Origin: Helopsaltes ochotensis
Lineage: Eukaryota > Chordata > Aves > Passeriformes > Locustellidae
NCBI GenBank assembly: GCA_013400155.1
Contig: VXBM01000682.1
Coordinates: 29,866 to 93,865 of the forward strand
Direction of reading: 5' to 3'
DNA: 64,000 nt
Within the stretch, counting starts at the first letter, position 1. Every line of letters begins with the position of its first letter. Position numbers and translations under genes: made by a program. The notes under the pieces are model-generated. The model saw nothing but the letters and a program-made list of their open reading frames with translations, was not told the origin of the DNA and did not search any database. Shown in pieces: positions 44,801-57,300 of the stretch.

Positions 44801-46332
44801 GAATTTATGTGGATACTTGTGAATTATCAAACTGTAGAATCTGTAGTCAAAGTTTCTGTGAGTGCTACTTAGAGCAGGTGTAATTCAGGCATTTCCAGCT
44901 AAATTATCTATGCTCAATACTGAGTCAGGGAACCACTTAAAGAAATGTTGGTGAATAGCCATGGATCTGTCAAATTTGGGCCAGAGAGGAAGGCAGAGTT
45001 TTCCTTCTGCTCAAAGCAAGGTAAAATTTTTGTTTCATGAGCGCAGGGTGGAAGAAGGGGAACTGCCACAATATCAGCATGATCAGGGAGTGTAGAATTT
45101 GGAGAAATGAGTGACTGCTGATAAAAAAATCCATTTAATTGTGTTTGGTCCTGTGCTCAGTGATCTCTGAGAAAAAGAGCAAAGTGAAAGGACAGAAACA
45201 GTGCAGTTGGAAAATGTACATGCAGTTAAAATGCCAGCTTAGAGCGAGGCAAAACTTGCAAGTGTATCAATTCCACAGGTCTTGCCTCTGGAGAGCCCAT
45301 GGAATAGTGGTTTTTAAAGGCAGTTTTCTTCCCTGGTTGTGTGTCTCTAAGATGGTACCAACTGGAGAACACCAAGCCCATCAAAGTAACAAAAACCTGC
45401 TCTAACCCACGAGGAGGTTGGTGAGTGTGAGCCAGTAATGACTAATGTTGTGTGATGGGCAGAGGATAAATCTCGCTAATGACCTTTTGTGTCTTGATTG
45501 AATTTGAAAAATAGCTACATTTGTTTTATTTAAATCAAGGCAAATATATCTGGTGTCTGATCATTAACATCCTCGAGCGGACTGATGTCATAAATCTGAC
45601 AGAAGGATGATGGAAAACTTGTGCAAATATATAATCATCTAGTTGAGGCTGTCGATCTCAGCCTGGTGACAAATCCGTGGACTCAGCCCTTCAGCCCGTG
45701 GAAAACTGCTTTTTATTACTCCAGATTATGAAATTAACTTTTAAAATCCCAGACATCTTTTTAGGAAAAATGATCAGGGAACCATTTTAGTGGTTTAGTC
45801 TCTTCTTTCTGTATTCCACAAAGGAGATTGTTCTGCTTTGTTTTCTCTCATAGCTGAAAACCAGAGCTTGACCATGCTAGGGAGGTGAAGGTTCTTCAGG
45901 ATATGTTATTTTCTAAGGGTGTAAACCTGTGCTTTTCTGAGCCTTGAGTTCCAGAGGCATGTGGTGAAAATGCCTAGAAGTCTCTCAGCCTTTTTTTTTA
46001 GCTATCAGAAGGAACAGAATCCACTGTGGAGACAGTCTAGATTCTACAGCGGGGCTTGTTATGTCAGCCAGTATTTGATGGCTTCAGGGCTCTGTCATAT
46101 GATGAAAGCAGGTATGAACGCAGAGCTTCACACTTCCTGTTTATAAAGCTGCAGAGCTGCAAGTGGCTGCCCAAATTCACAGAGCAGTAATTATTTCACA
46201 ACACTGGCATTCAGTTGTGCTGCTTGTTTTGGGAGGGCACCTCAGCAGTCTCTGCTGAAGGTGTATTTCAAAGGCAGGCGTGACTTGGGGAATTCTACTG
46301 AAACTTCCATGAACTGATGAGGAGATGCTGCT

Positions 46333-46915
46333 TAGAATCGTGGGCTGCTTTGGGTTGGAAGGGACCTCAAAGATCATCTTGTTCCAGCTCCCTGCCGTGG
46401 ACATCTTCCTGGTTGCTCTAACCTGGCCTTGGATACTTTCAGCTTCTCTGGGCAACCTGTGCCAGGGCCTCACCACCCTCACAGGGAGGAATTTCTTCCT
46501 AACATCCAGTACAATCCACTCTCTGTCAGTGTGAAGCCACTCCCCCTTGTCCTGGCACTCCAGGCCCTTGTAAAAAGTTCCTCTCCTTGTTTCTTGTCAG
46601 CTCCTTCAGGTACTGGAGGGCTACAGTGAGGTCACCCCAAAGCTCCTCTTGTCCAGGCTGAACAATCCCAATTCCCTCCCCCTTTCCTCCCAGCAGAGCT
46701 GCTCCATCCCTCTGATCCCCTGGTGCCTCTTCTGGACTCGCTCCAGCAGCTCCAATTCCTTCTGGAGCTGCACCTCAAGGCTGGGGCAGCTCTGCAGGTG
46801 GGGTCTCACCTGAGAGGGCAGAATTCCCCATTTCCTGCTGCCCACGCTGTGGGGTTAGCCCAGGACACAGGACACAGCACTCCCAAATCCTTCTCCCTCC
46901 AGCTGCACGTGATCT
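46333..46915 (-). mobile_element. CR1 LINE fragment, about 580 bp
   Basis: The + strand begins with agaatcgtgggctgctttgg, then gttggaagggacctcaaaga. It runs through ctctgggcaacctgtgccag, aggaatttcttcctaacatc, gaggtcaccccaaagctcct and gcaggtggggtctcacct. These are successive blocks of a reverse-complemented CR1 3' part including the end of ORF2. It is 5'-truncated and is the longest and best-preserved transposable element in the window. Confidence 0.92.
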
Positions 46916-47918
46916 GTTGGAAGAGAGTTGGGTTTTAATTCTTCAGCTGCTAAATTGCAGCCACTGCTTTCAACTTTACCTCAGCTTCCAAATTTAGGGA
47001 ACTGAACTCGCAGAATTTCAGCCTCTTGCTGGGAACGACCCAAGTGATTTCCTATTGGAAATGAGGAACATTGGTGGAGTGAACTTAAGGCAGCTAACGG
47101 TAAATTTCCTTTCCTGAGATACCTTTTGCGGTCTTTAGAGGTTCTTTACGAAATACCAGTTGAAAACTTAGAAATTAGGGGTAAATATTGCCTGCTGCTT
47201 AGGCTGCTGCAAGGGCTGTGGTTCTGTGGGAGCTGATTGCATCCTTTTAGGAAGTTTTTTAGTAATTCTTAGATGGTTCCCAAGCATGGCAAAAACTTGG
47301 TGATTGCTCAAGTGTTGAATGTGCAGAGTGTGATGCAAGTCTGAGAAAAGAGGATTTAAGAATGTAGATGTTTCATAAATAAGAAAAAGTTGATCATCTT
47401 AAAGGGAAAAAACCCTCAAAAAGTTGAATTATGATTCAGTAAACGTTGGGAATCCTCTGGTTTCTCACTTCTCAGGTGAATCATGTCTCTAAACACGAGC
47501 AGGCTCACAACATTAGCTGCAGTTTTGTCCTGTCAGCGTGTTACTGGAGATTCCAATCAAAGCAGTCAGGAAAGCTGCCAGGGGAGTTTAAATAGATATC
47601 ATTCCAGCCATGGGGCTGGAGGTCACAGGATAAGCTGAACAAATCCTCATTTTGAGTGTTAAATATCTTGATATAAGTGAAAAGACCACTGTGAGGCCAT
47701 TCTGTATGTAATATCTTTTATTTTCTTGGTGTAGACTGAAACTGAGTCCTCCAAACATTTATTTGGATTATAGATTATATGCCTATATATCTCACAGGTC
47801 ATAAACCTGAGCTTTATTTCTTACATTTTAATCAATTACATCAGTTATTTTATGGTTTCTAATCAGTTTCTAGTTTTTCCTCCTGTAACACCAGGATTTT
47901 TTTTTTTTAAATATACAT

Positions 47919-48081
47919 GCCCAGAGAAAGTTGTTGAACTTTCATCCTTAGAGATTTCCAAGCTCTGCCTGGACAAAACCCTCCGGAAGCTGGTTTGAGT
48001 TCAGCCTTGACCCAGTTTCAAGCACAAGGGTGAACCAAGTGACCTCCTGAGATACTTTCCAAGCTGATAGATTCTGTGAAA
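47919..48081 (+). mobile_element. CR1 LINE 3'-end fragment, sense orientation
   Basis: The order gcccagagaaag, catccttagagatttccaag, then accaagtgacctcctgagat and gatagattctgtga follows the CR1 sense 3' end and its terminal attctgtga-type repeat. Confidence 0.75.
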
Positions 48082-51000
48082 TATTTCTGTTCGGCTTGAA
48101 TTTTGTAAAGGCTTGTTTTGATGAAGTCCTAAATCTACCTGACAGTGTCTTAGAGAAGAAGAAGGAAAAAAAGAAAAAGGACAAAAATAGAAACTAGGAA
48201 GTTGTTCAGTGTGAGATGAAGCATCTCTAATGAAATGTGAAAGTAAAAAAAAAAGAAGAGGGGACTACTTTGAATCCTGTTTACTTGACTTGTAACAGTT
48301 TCAGGCTTTCTGGCTGCTGGCACTGTGGCAGGAAGGAGTAAAACAACCCTCAGCCCTTTGCTCTGCCCAAGGGAACTCGGCCCACTGTCTCCTTTCATAA
48401 AATAAGTAAGGCATTCAGTTCTTTAGTACTCAAGAAAATGAAATCAGATTCAAAAAATGGGCCTCTGAAGGGATGACAAGCCTGTGAGAATGAAAAAGAA
48501 CATAGCATTAACAAGTAATGTGATGAGGTGAGGCATGAAGTGTCTATTGAATTCTGTAAATTAGGTTTATTGTACGACTCCTTCTTTGAGGTAGGACCGG
48601 TTGGGATTTTTCTGTATTTAAAACCCCAGATGTTACTAATATCTGTCATTCAAAAAGTGTCACTACCTTCTGAAAATTGAGTGTATCTTTGGTTGGGTTG
48701 GGAAGTCCTACATTGGTATCAATCATTTGGAATATGGGAGGTCTAATGAGCTCTTAGGACATCTTTATGACTTAGTTGTTAATTATTATTAAAATAATCC
48801 TGCTGTTCTGGTCCAAGAAGAAGCTCTAAGTCCTGTGAGCATACAGAAAGCTGATGGAGGAAGGGTGGGACAAGTGTTGCATTTTCAATCAGAGTTGTTT
48901 CTGTCCACTGACTTGAGTTATTTCCAAACCTGATGTTAACCAGAACTGCCCAGCTGGGGTTTTTAGGGTCTCCTACAGGCCTCCTTTGCCTCTTCTTTGC
49001 CTGATGGTTTCCTAGCTTGAGTTTCTGTACAGAAAAGAAAGTTCTGTGGGTTAATTCTAATTAAGACTTTCAATTTTTAGTCATTTAAAAACAAGTTATT
49101 TCTTAATTTGTTCCATTCCTTGAAGCAGGTGCTTTTTCTATAAGTTGTACTTAGTCTGAATTATTGTGAATGTCCATGTGATATTTGCAGTATTGAAGAA
49201 CTACAAAAAGCATCTTTAACATTTAATTTTCATATGAAAAGGTCATTTACATAATGAGACAATGAAGCCTTTGGGCAAAGATGAATGTAGAAGAAAAATC
49301 CATTAAGGTAGATTCTGCCTAAGAGTTTGAAAGGGCCTAATTCACCAAACTTTGAATGCTGGATTATTGCTAGCATTTACTGGAATAAAATTCCCTGCTT
49401 GCCTAAAAAGAGTAGCAAAGTCCTAATGCACATTTTCTTTTGTGATTTCTTCAGAGACACCTTACCTTTGTTACTGATGACTCCATATCTCATAGGCTGT
49501 GTAGCCTTAATGTTTGCAGCTGAGCTGTGTAATAGTAGTTTTCATTTCTTTTTTACATAATATATTTTAGCAGCTCCGAGAAATGGGGATTTTTATGGGG
49601 TTGTATTTACAGCTGAGCAGGATTGACACGGTCCCTACAGGTGGGGTTTATTTGGAAAGTGCATCGCTTTGAAATGCTGCTTTTATTAAACTGATGTAAA
49701 AGCTCTTCTGCATTTCTGGTTTTTAATGGCTGTAGACTGAACTCAGATCTTGGTTTGACACTAAATGTGTCTGCAGGTGGGTTTTGTAGTAGTTCACCAA
49801 ATCTGCTTAAAAACTGATGTGAGTTACAACCAATCAGAACTTTCCTATGTAGCCTATAAATCAATTCATTAGAATGGCAATTAAAGGAAATTCCGTCATT
49901 ATTTTAGTGTATTTTATTGTATTACCTAAGCCCTAGAGATGTGAGACTCTTGGTTTAATCATCTAAAACTTTAACCAAACCATTTTTCTTATAAAAATAC
50001 GGTGACATTTGCAGCGGGGCCTTCATTTGGTGTTGAACAAAAGGAGATGGCCGAGAAAGGTCTGGACGAGGGCTGATCAGGCAGTTTGTGGTGACCAGGG
50101 CTGATTTCCCAGCGTATAAATGTTATTTATTGTGGGCCTGGTGCAAGCCCTGGAATGGTGGCTCGCTGAATCCTTGCCTCCCCTGGAGCTCTCAGCTGTC
50201 CCAGGCGGGGTGACTTGGCAGCTCCGGTGACATGCCCTGATCTCCGGGGTGTTCCAATCCTCCTTTTCACTGCTCCCTGCCCAGGACAAGCCTCTCCCAT
50301 CCCATGGAAATGTGCTTTAGAGGCGACCCGTGCTCCCCGTGGGGCAAAACAAGGTATTCATGGTGGTGTTAATGGACTGCACAGGTTCCTGCACCCACCC
50401 AGGAGGAGTTCTCTGCAAACCAGAGCTCCTGGGACAGGGATGCTCTTGAAAAACCAGCAGGGCCACCCCTCCCTCGTGCTGGGAAACACTGGACAGGCTG
50501 AGATGGGCAGAAAGAACGTCTGGCTCAGCAAGACACTGCAGTTCTGACTTTTGGAGCGGTTTTAAATAGTCACTGAGACAGTCTGTACCTTAAAAAGAGA
50601 TGTGACTTCCTCCTGGTCAGGCTGTGCAACCACAGGGCCAGGCAGTGGGAGCTGCTCTGAGCCAGGCACCGCTTCCAGCAGCAGCTACAAAGGCAAAAGG
50701 AATCTCTAACGTTTGTTTTGATGATTTTTTTTTTTTAAATGTCCAAATCCTTTGAAGCTCTTTCACTTAGTTTAGAGTCTGAATTGGGCCCGCAAGCTAT
50801 GAGAGGCAATGTCACGGGGCCAGAGTAAGAGAGAATTGCATTCTGTATAAAAATGTAGGCTTCCTCCTTTCAAAAAATAAAACCTACTACAAGCCCTTTG
50901 GAATTCTTCCTCGAAACCATTTCATTCACATTGTATCTGTCCTTTTGTTAGCTGGTCTTTCAGTTGTCATCCACTCACAGTTTAATTTCATGTTAAGTAT

Positions 51001-51120
51001 TTAATATAGAATGGATGCTTATGTTTCTTTTATGTTTTGAATGGCTGTTCCTTATCTCAAATCTGATGACAATGGCAGTGCTCGGGGTTTGTGACAGATT
51101 CCTGAGCTGAAATATTTTAA

Positions 51121-51245
51121 CAGGAATTTCTATCTGATCTAAGCTTTGCCCTCTTCCAGTTTGAATCCATTACTACCACTACAGTTCCTGATGAAGAGTC
51201 CTTCTCCAGCTTCCTTGTGAGCTCCCTTCAGAGGCTGGAATTGGT
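51121..51245 (-). mobile_element. CR1 LINE internal fragment
   Basis: The + strand shows caggaatttctatctgatct, then ctcttccagtttgaatccat and ttgtgagctcccttcagagg. This is a diverged reverse-complement segment of the CR1 3' region lacking the terminal tail. Confidence 0.65.
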
Positions 51246-54200
51246 TCAAGCGATTAATTTTACTCCGTCAGTTTGCAGAATTTATTCTTTTAAAATTCTG
51301 AGACCTTGAATGAAATAAAAAAAGTGGAAGAAACACACAGAAACCTAAACAGAACAGGAAGTACCAGATTGAATAAGTCTGTGGATGTGGGGGAAAAAGA
51401 ACTGAAAGTATTGGGATAGTAATTATGAGAACTTGAGTTTTGCAGATTGAATTTGTTCTAAAAATGAACTTGAATGTGGCATCATGAATGTATTTTGGGC
51501 TGAAGAAGCACTTCTTTTCAATCCCTGTTTCTAGCTGTTAGGTATTATCCAGGAGCAAAATCTTACTCTGGAAATTTCCTAGTCTTGTCAAGATTTCTAG
51601 CACGTTTTCCCTGGTGATGTGATACAGTTAGATCCTGGATTTTAGTTTAAAAATTGAGAAAGTGGATTTGCAGTTTGCGCAGCTGAAACAGGAGCGCTTT
51701 AGGACGAATGAGCAGCAGTTGGTGCAATCAGGGCAGCCTGGGCTGTGCTGTGCCAGGATCTTAGGGAGGGTTGTTATCAGTGGAAGAGTAATGTGAGAAC
51801 TTTCTGGTTCCAGTTTGCCAATCCTGCAGCTAACAACGTGATTTGTCTTTGCCTAAAGAATTATAATTGATCTTTTTGCCATTAACCAATTCCCCACTTT
51901 CTTTTTGCTGCCTGCAATTCAGTGTTGTCTTCTGAACCCCTTGGTTAAAGAATCGTGGTGTAAACGTGTGAGAACTAATGTTATTTTCTAAATAATGAGC
52001 AGATTGCAACGTTGATAGGGCAGAGCAGGAAAAAACCACAACCTGCATTAATTCCAGTGCAGAACGCAGGACAAACATCTGCAGAGGCCACAGTGTTACA
52101 GGGATAGAGGTTAAAAAGCAGAGTCGAAGATATTTGATAAATATAGACTCATAAAATGTTCATCATTTATTATGTAAATGCACTGCTGCTAATAGAGACT
52201 GTAATGTCCTTGAGGGTATCTCGTGAGTCTCTCCAGGGATTCAGGGAGAGATTCCAGCTGCTGCCTCCGCTCAGGGCGCTGGGGCTCTTTGGTGTAAAGT
52301 CATTCCGACACCTTTGCTGGTTCTGTGGAACAAAGAGCAGTGTGTTCACATGAATCCCTGGAATTGGAGTCATCCCATCCATCCGAGCTGCTCAGTGGCA
52401 CTGCAGTGACTGGAGCTGCTTTTCCCTGCAGCTGTTCCAGGGTGGATCTGAATCTGCTGTTTCATCCCTCCCGATGGAGTGCCTTAGGAGGAATGTACAT
52501 TTAAATTCTCTAATGTAAAACTAGTATGGCTTCCTTCTGGATAATCCTAAATAGGAATCCTGGGACGTTAATTGAGGGTTCTCTTAACAGGAGATGCAGC
52601 AGTGGAGTTTGGAAATAGTAATGTTAATTGTTTGCTATTGTCTGTTAAAAAATAAAGCTCTGATTCAGTTCTTGGTGTTCTACCAAACGTGTAATGGGGT
52701 CCCAGAACTAAGCACGTGGTGGTTTTTGTTTTATTTCTTCACTTGCTAGCCCAGTGTCTGGATTTGGGGTTGTGCTGGTGTTTCTCAGCCTTTCACAGGT
52801 TGTAGATCAAGCTTGTCATTGTAACAGTGCGACAGGAGACAGAAATCGGGGACCTGACACTAAAATATTCCCTTTACATCTGAGTTTGAGATGATATTTT
52901 AGACAGGTGTGTCCCCACGAGCTGGGAATGGGAGGGCTGGAAGCCTTTTCTTGGCCGTGTGAATACACGTGTGGGGTGTTGGTGCCAGAACACTTGACTT
53001 GCAAGTGAGTCATATCTTTCCTCTGACTTTAGGAATTAAGATGTAGCGATGTATAAATATTATCTGAATCTTTTATTCTTCGTGTCACAGTATGCAAGTA
53101 CTGTGCTTTACCAGAGTTGGCTCTTTTAGCTGCCAGAGGCCAAACACTGGAGTGAATATTTGATCAAAACTATGCCAGCAATCCCAAATTAGAACTCCTT
53201 CCTTGCCTCTCATCCTCACTGAAGGTGATGGGGAAACTCTGCCTTCCTGTGTAGAAGTTGTAGCTTCTGTTTAACTTTCAGGCTTAGACTATAATTTTTT
53301 ATTTAAAAAACAATTCATATTACAGCTGCATTTAGTATCTTTGGCACTGTTGGGAGACAGGATATGAAATATTTGTTATATTACAATTTATTGTGTAGCA
53401 CGGTCCTTACGTGGTGTTTGCATTTGCAGAGTTGGCACTTGCCTTTCATTTGAACAGGGTGTTTATTTCTTGGAAATGAGTTCTATATTGTAATTTTGTG
53501 AATCTTAACAAGCAGAAATGTCTCAATGATTTTCATGGTGGCAATAAAGCAGAAGCAGCTTTTTTGAATTGTGACAGAAGCTGCTCTGCTCACCTATAAC
53601 AACGCAAACTTTCAGTGTGTTTGCCAGGAAAACTGATGCAGGGACAGCTCAGAAAAGCAGAGTTTAGTTTCTAATCTAAACAGGACTAAACATTAATTCT
53701 AAATGCTGGAAAGATTGAGAGCTAAAACATTCCCTTGGGAAATCATGAAGCTATGAAGGTGCATCAGGGGAAAAGAGCAGTGGAAAGGGAAAGCAAATAT
53801 TGGGAGCTCAGGTGAAGATGGGCATCCCAGACTCCAGATTATTTTTTACTCCATGCAGGGTTCTCAGTGCTGCTGCTCAAGATGATGCCTGCTCTGTTTA
53901 AAACCATTTAAAAAACATTTTTAAACCATTTAAAACTTGTCCCCCTTTTCCCAGCCAGCAGAGGACAGGGGCCCATGGGTGGGAAAGGCATCCTGAGATG
54001 ATCCAGGGCTGGGAATTGCTCCTGGAGAACGAGTTTACCAATTCTTTACTTGATAACAGGAATCACTTTTTGTCCCTAATATATAATATTGCAGTTTATT
54101 GCGCATGAATTTGCAGTTGAAAAAAATTGTAAAATAGATTTTGCTGATCTGCAAAGTTTTGTGAATTTTCTGGTTCTCTCAGGTTTATCCCATGGCTCAT

Positions 54201-54296
54201 AGGGTTGGACCAGGGAGCTCCTTTAATTCTTGAGGATCTAAAATATGGCCAATAAGATTTCCATGCTCAGATAGTGGAAGATTATTTCACTGTTGT

Positions 54297-54352
54297 CGTT
54301 GTTACTATTATTAGTAGTATTATTAGTAGTATTATTATTATTTCACTGGCTG
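54297..54352. repeat. ATT/AGT trinucleotide microsatellite
   Basis: A mixed trinucleotide array of att, agt and gtt units. An open frame passes through it, but that reflects the stop-free phase of the repeat. Confidence 0.85.
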
Positions 54353-57300
54353 TTATGTACCGGTTCCTCTCCACGCTGGGCTTACTGGGAGAGTTAATCC
54401 AAGCAGCAACTGCCCTGAGAGGGATAAACCAGGCTGGGAATGCTGCCATTCTTTTGGGGATGGGGACTGTGAGGAGTCAGCTCTTTGAAGATTAAAAGCA
54501 TCACATAAATGCTAAGTATTCGTGTTAGAGAGAATTGGCAAATCCTATTGTAATGACTAAATCTCCTTGCACTCCCTGCACAGGAGATGTTAAACCTTTG
54601 ATATGCATTAGGGGAAGGTCTGATAGAACCAGGGAAAGCTTTAGCCACAGGACGAGCCACTGCTACCAAAACCAAAGAATAGGTGGGAGGAAAAAAAAAT
54701 ACAGCTGGATGGAATAATTCCATTTTTTTTTAAAATACCCAACCTGTGGTGTTGTTATCCTTAAATTCCTGTTATTGGTAAATGGTGTGTGAAACCTTTG
54801 TGGAGGTGCCCTTTGTAAATTGAGTGGTGCCACTTCTGATATTCCAGTTATGAAAGATTCCTTATATGAGTGCATTCATTTTTCCATTAGGGAAGGCAGG
54901 AATTTTTAGGCTGTGTTTTCTCCCCAAATATTCCCAAATGGATTCCTTTTCAGCGAGGGTGTGTGGGTGTAGAGGTTGGCTTTTTAGTCAGAGCTGGTTC
55001 ATTTATCTCAATTGTATTTTGCACTCGGTTCCTCCAATTTGGGGTTGTTCCCAAACACACTTTACTTTCACTTGCACATTTTTACCTCTTTGAAGCTTTT
55101 TAGTAATTGCTTTGGTTCTTGACAACTTCATAACCACCGCCATTAAGTCACAATAAAGACTAATGAAAAAAGTAATAAAATTTCCATGTATAACTAGGAT
55201 GAAGATTCCTAAGGGAAATATTGAGCGAGTGATTACAGGGAAGATAATTGTCTGGTTAGAGAATTATATGCCCTGTGAGTTTGATATTGAACCTCTAAAA
55301 TTGTCACTTAAAAATCAAAATATTAGAATTATGGGGAAAAAAAAACCTGAGCTGGAAGTGAGGAAGAACTTGAGACAGGTGAATTTTTCTTGCTTTCTGA
55401 AGGATGAGCAAGTTGTCAGTTTTATTAGAATTCAGGTTTGGTTATTTTTAGTAAAGAATAAATGCAGTGTTATGCTGATGGTTGCAAATTATTGCTTGCT
55501 TTGTGTACTTGTGATGTGCAGGGCTGGTGGGATTTTGTTTTTTAAGGCACTGACTTAGCAAGCTGCTTTTCACCCAGTAGTGACATTGGAAATTCAGATT
55601 TTGGGGTGTGTTTCGAGAGTATTTGGGGGCATTTTGATGCTTCCATTTCTGGGGGAAATTACCAGTACTTGAGTCAGATGGGCTGGAAAGATTCTTGACC
55701 CTTCACCTTGACTGACCTTTTTCTCCTGTGTCTTCTCTTCCTGCTTGTGCAATATTTTGTTTCCTGTTTTGACTTTCAGCATCATTGATACATGGTGGTT
55801 TTCTCCCTTGGCTGGGCTGCTTTGGGTTTCGTGCTGGGAACCCGTGAAGCAGAATAAATCCTTTATTTTCACCTAGTCAAATGAAGTATTTCAGGCTTTT
55901 GGGACAAAGATCAGCTTTTTGCTGTGGCTGCTGCTGCTCCTCCTGATGGCAGTGACGGTTTGCACAGGGCTTTTGTGATTCTGGAGGTGTCTCTGTGTCC
56001 AATTAGTTCTACCTGATGTTAATTGGTCAGTTTATAGTGGCCAGGACAGATTAATTCCACCTTCCCCTCAGTTAAACACTTGGAGCTCTGCCCTTTCCAC
56101 TGATTAAATCAGCTTTTTAGTGGTAGCTTGTAGTGCTTTTACACAATATCTTAGCTCATTTATCACACATCTGTCTGATGCAACCTGGAATTTATATCCA
56201 TTTCAGTGCTGAGACAAGAACTGCAGAGGTTAAGTGTCTCTTGCCTGGATGTCTCAGGCAGCATTGAGAGTTCAAACGCTTTTGTTTGTCACCTTTGCTC
56301 TGATGGACAAGTGGCTGCTTTGGGTCTCAGCCTCTGTTTCTCAGCATTTTACATCAGTGTGCTTTAATTTTGAAGGATGAGGAGAAAAAGTGTTGTAAAG
56401 GAAAGTGTTTCTGTGGCTGGCCTGACTTAGCAAATAAGTATTAAATAGGAAATTTAAATACATTGATTGTGCTTGCTCTTGATGCATATATCACAGGAAA
56501 GGTGTATAATAATTTTTATCTAAGCGGTATTAACTCCACTAGGCCTGACCAACCACTCCTTTTAACCTTTAAGCAGAGACTGTAGCGTGTGGCAGTTCTT
56601 ATATTCCTTATGTTCAATAGTTGCATCATCAAAAATAGAGATAATTAAAGATTTTAAGTTCCTGCTTACAATGTTTGAATAAAACACTTTCTTGAGGTAA
56701 TTTTTGCAAACCTTTAGATTCAGAGGCCTCTAAGGAAGTATCACAGAATATGCAGTGTAGGTACTTTTGGTTAGTGAGGAATTGGCTTTGATATGACCAT
56801 TTTCTCCTCTCTCTTTTTCCAAAACAGGACGTGAACAAGCAAAAATATCAATATTACTTGCATTTAGCCATGCAGTTATATTTTTGTGATGACTCTTAGT
56901 AATTTTCACTAGCAGCCTGGTAACAGCAGAGCAGCTTTTGCTGAGGCAGGTGTTTGCTGCCCAGTTTTTGTTGTCAAAAATTGGCCTTTTGGTGTGATTT
57001 TTGGAGGGGACAGAGGTGGTCCCCGCATTGCTCACAGGGTATTTTACAACCTTCCCAGAAGGATTAGAGCTACAGGATGTGGAAAGAACAAAAAAAATGC
57101 CTCAAGTGAGTAGAGATTCTAAAATGAATGGAGAACATGGCAGCAAAACTTGCAAGGCTCCACTGGAAGGGTTGATTTCCTCCAGCTTAGTTTGATGTTT
57201 TATAGGGGTGACAAAACCAGGTTTAAGTCTAGAGTTGGACTTGCATAATTCTGACTTTCAGATACAGTTTTAGTCCAGAAGGAAAACTCCAGGATGACTT

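Noticed and set aside
54274..54495. 73-codon + frame with a hydrophobic Ile-rich start resembling a membrane segment
   Set aside because: The Ile/Ser run is simply the translation of the ATT/AGT microsatellite at 54297-54352, and the start is GTG.
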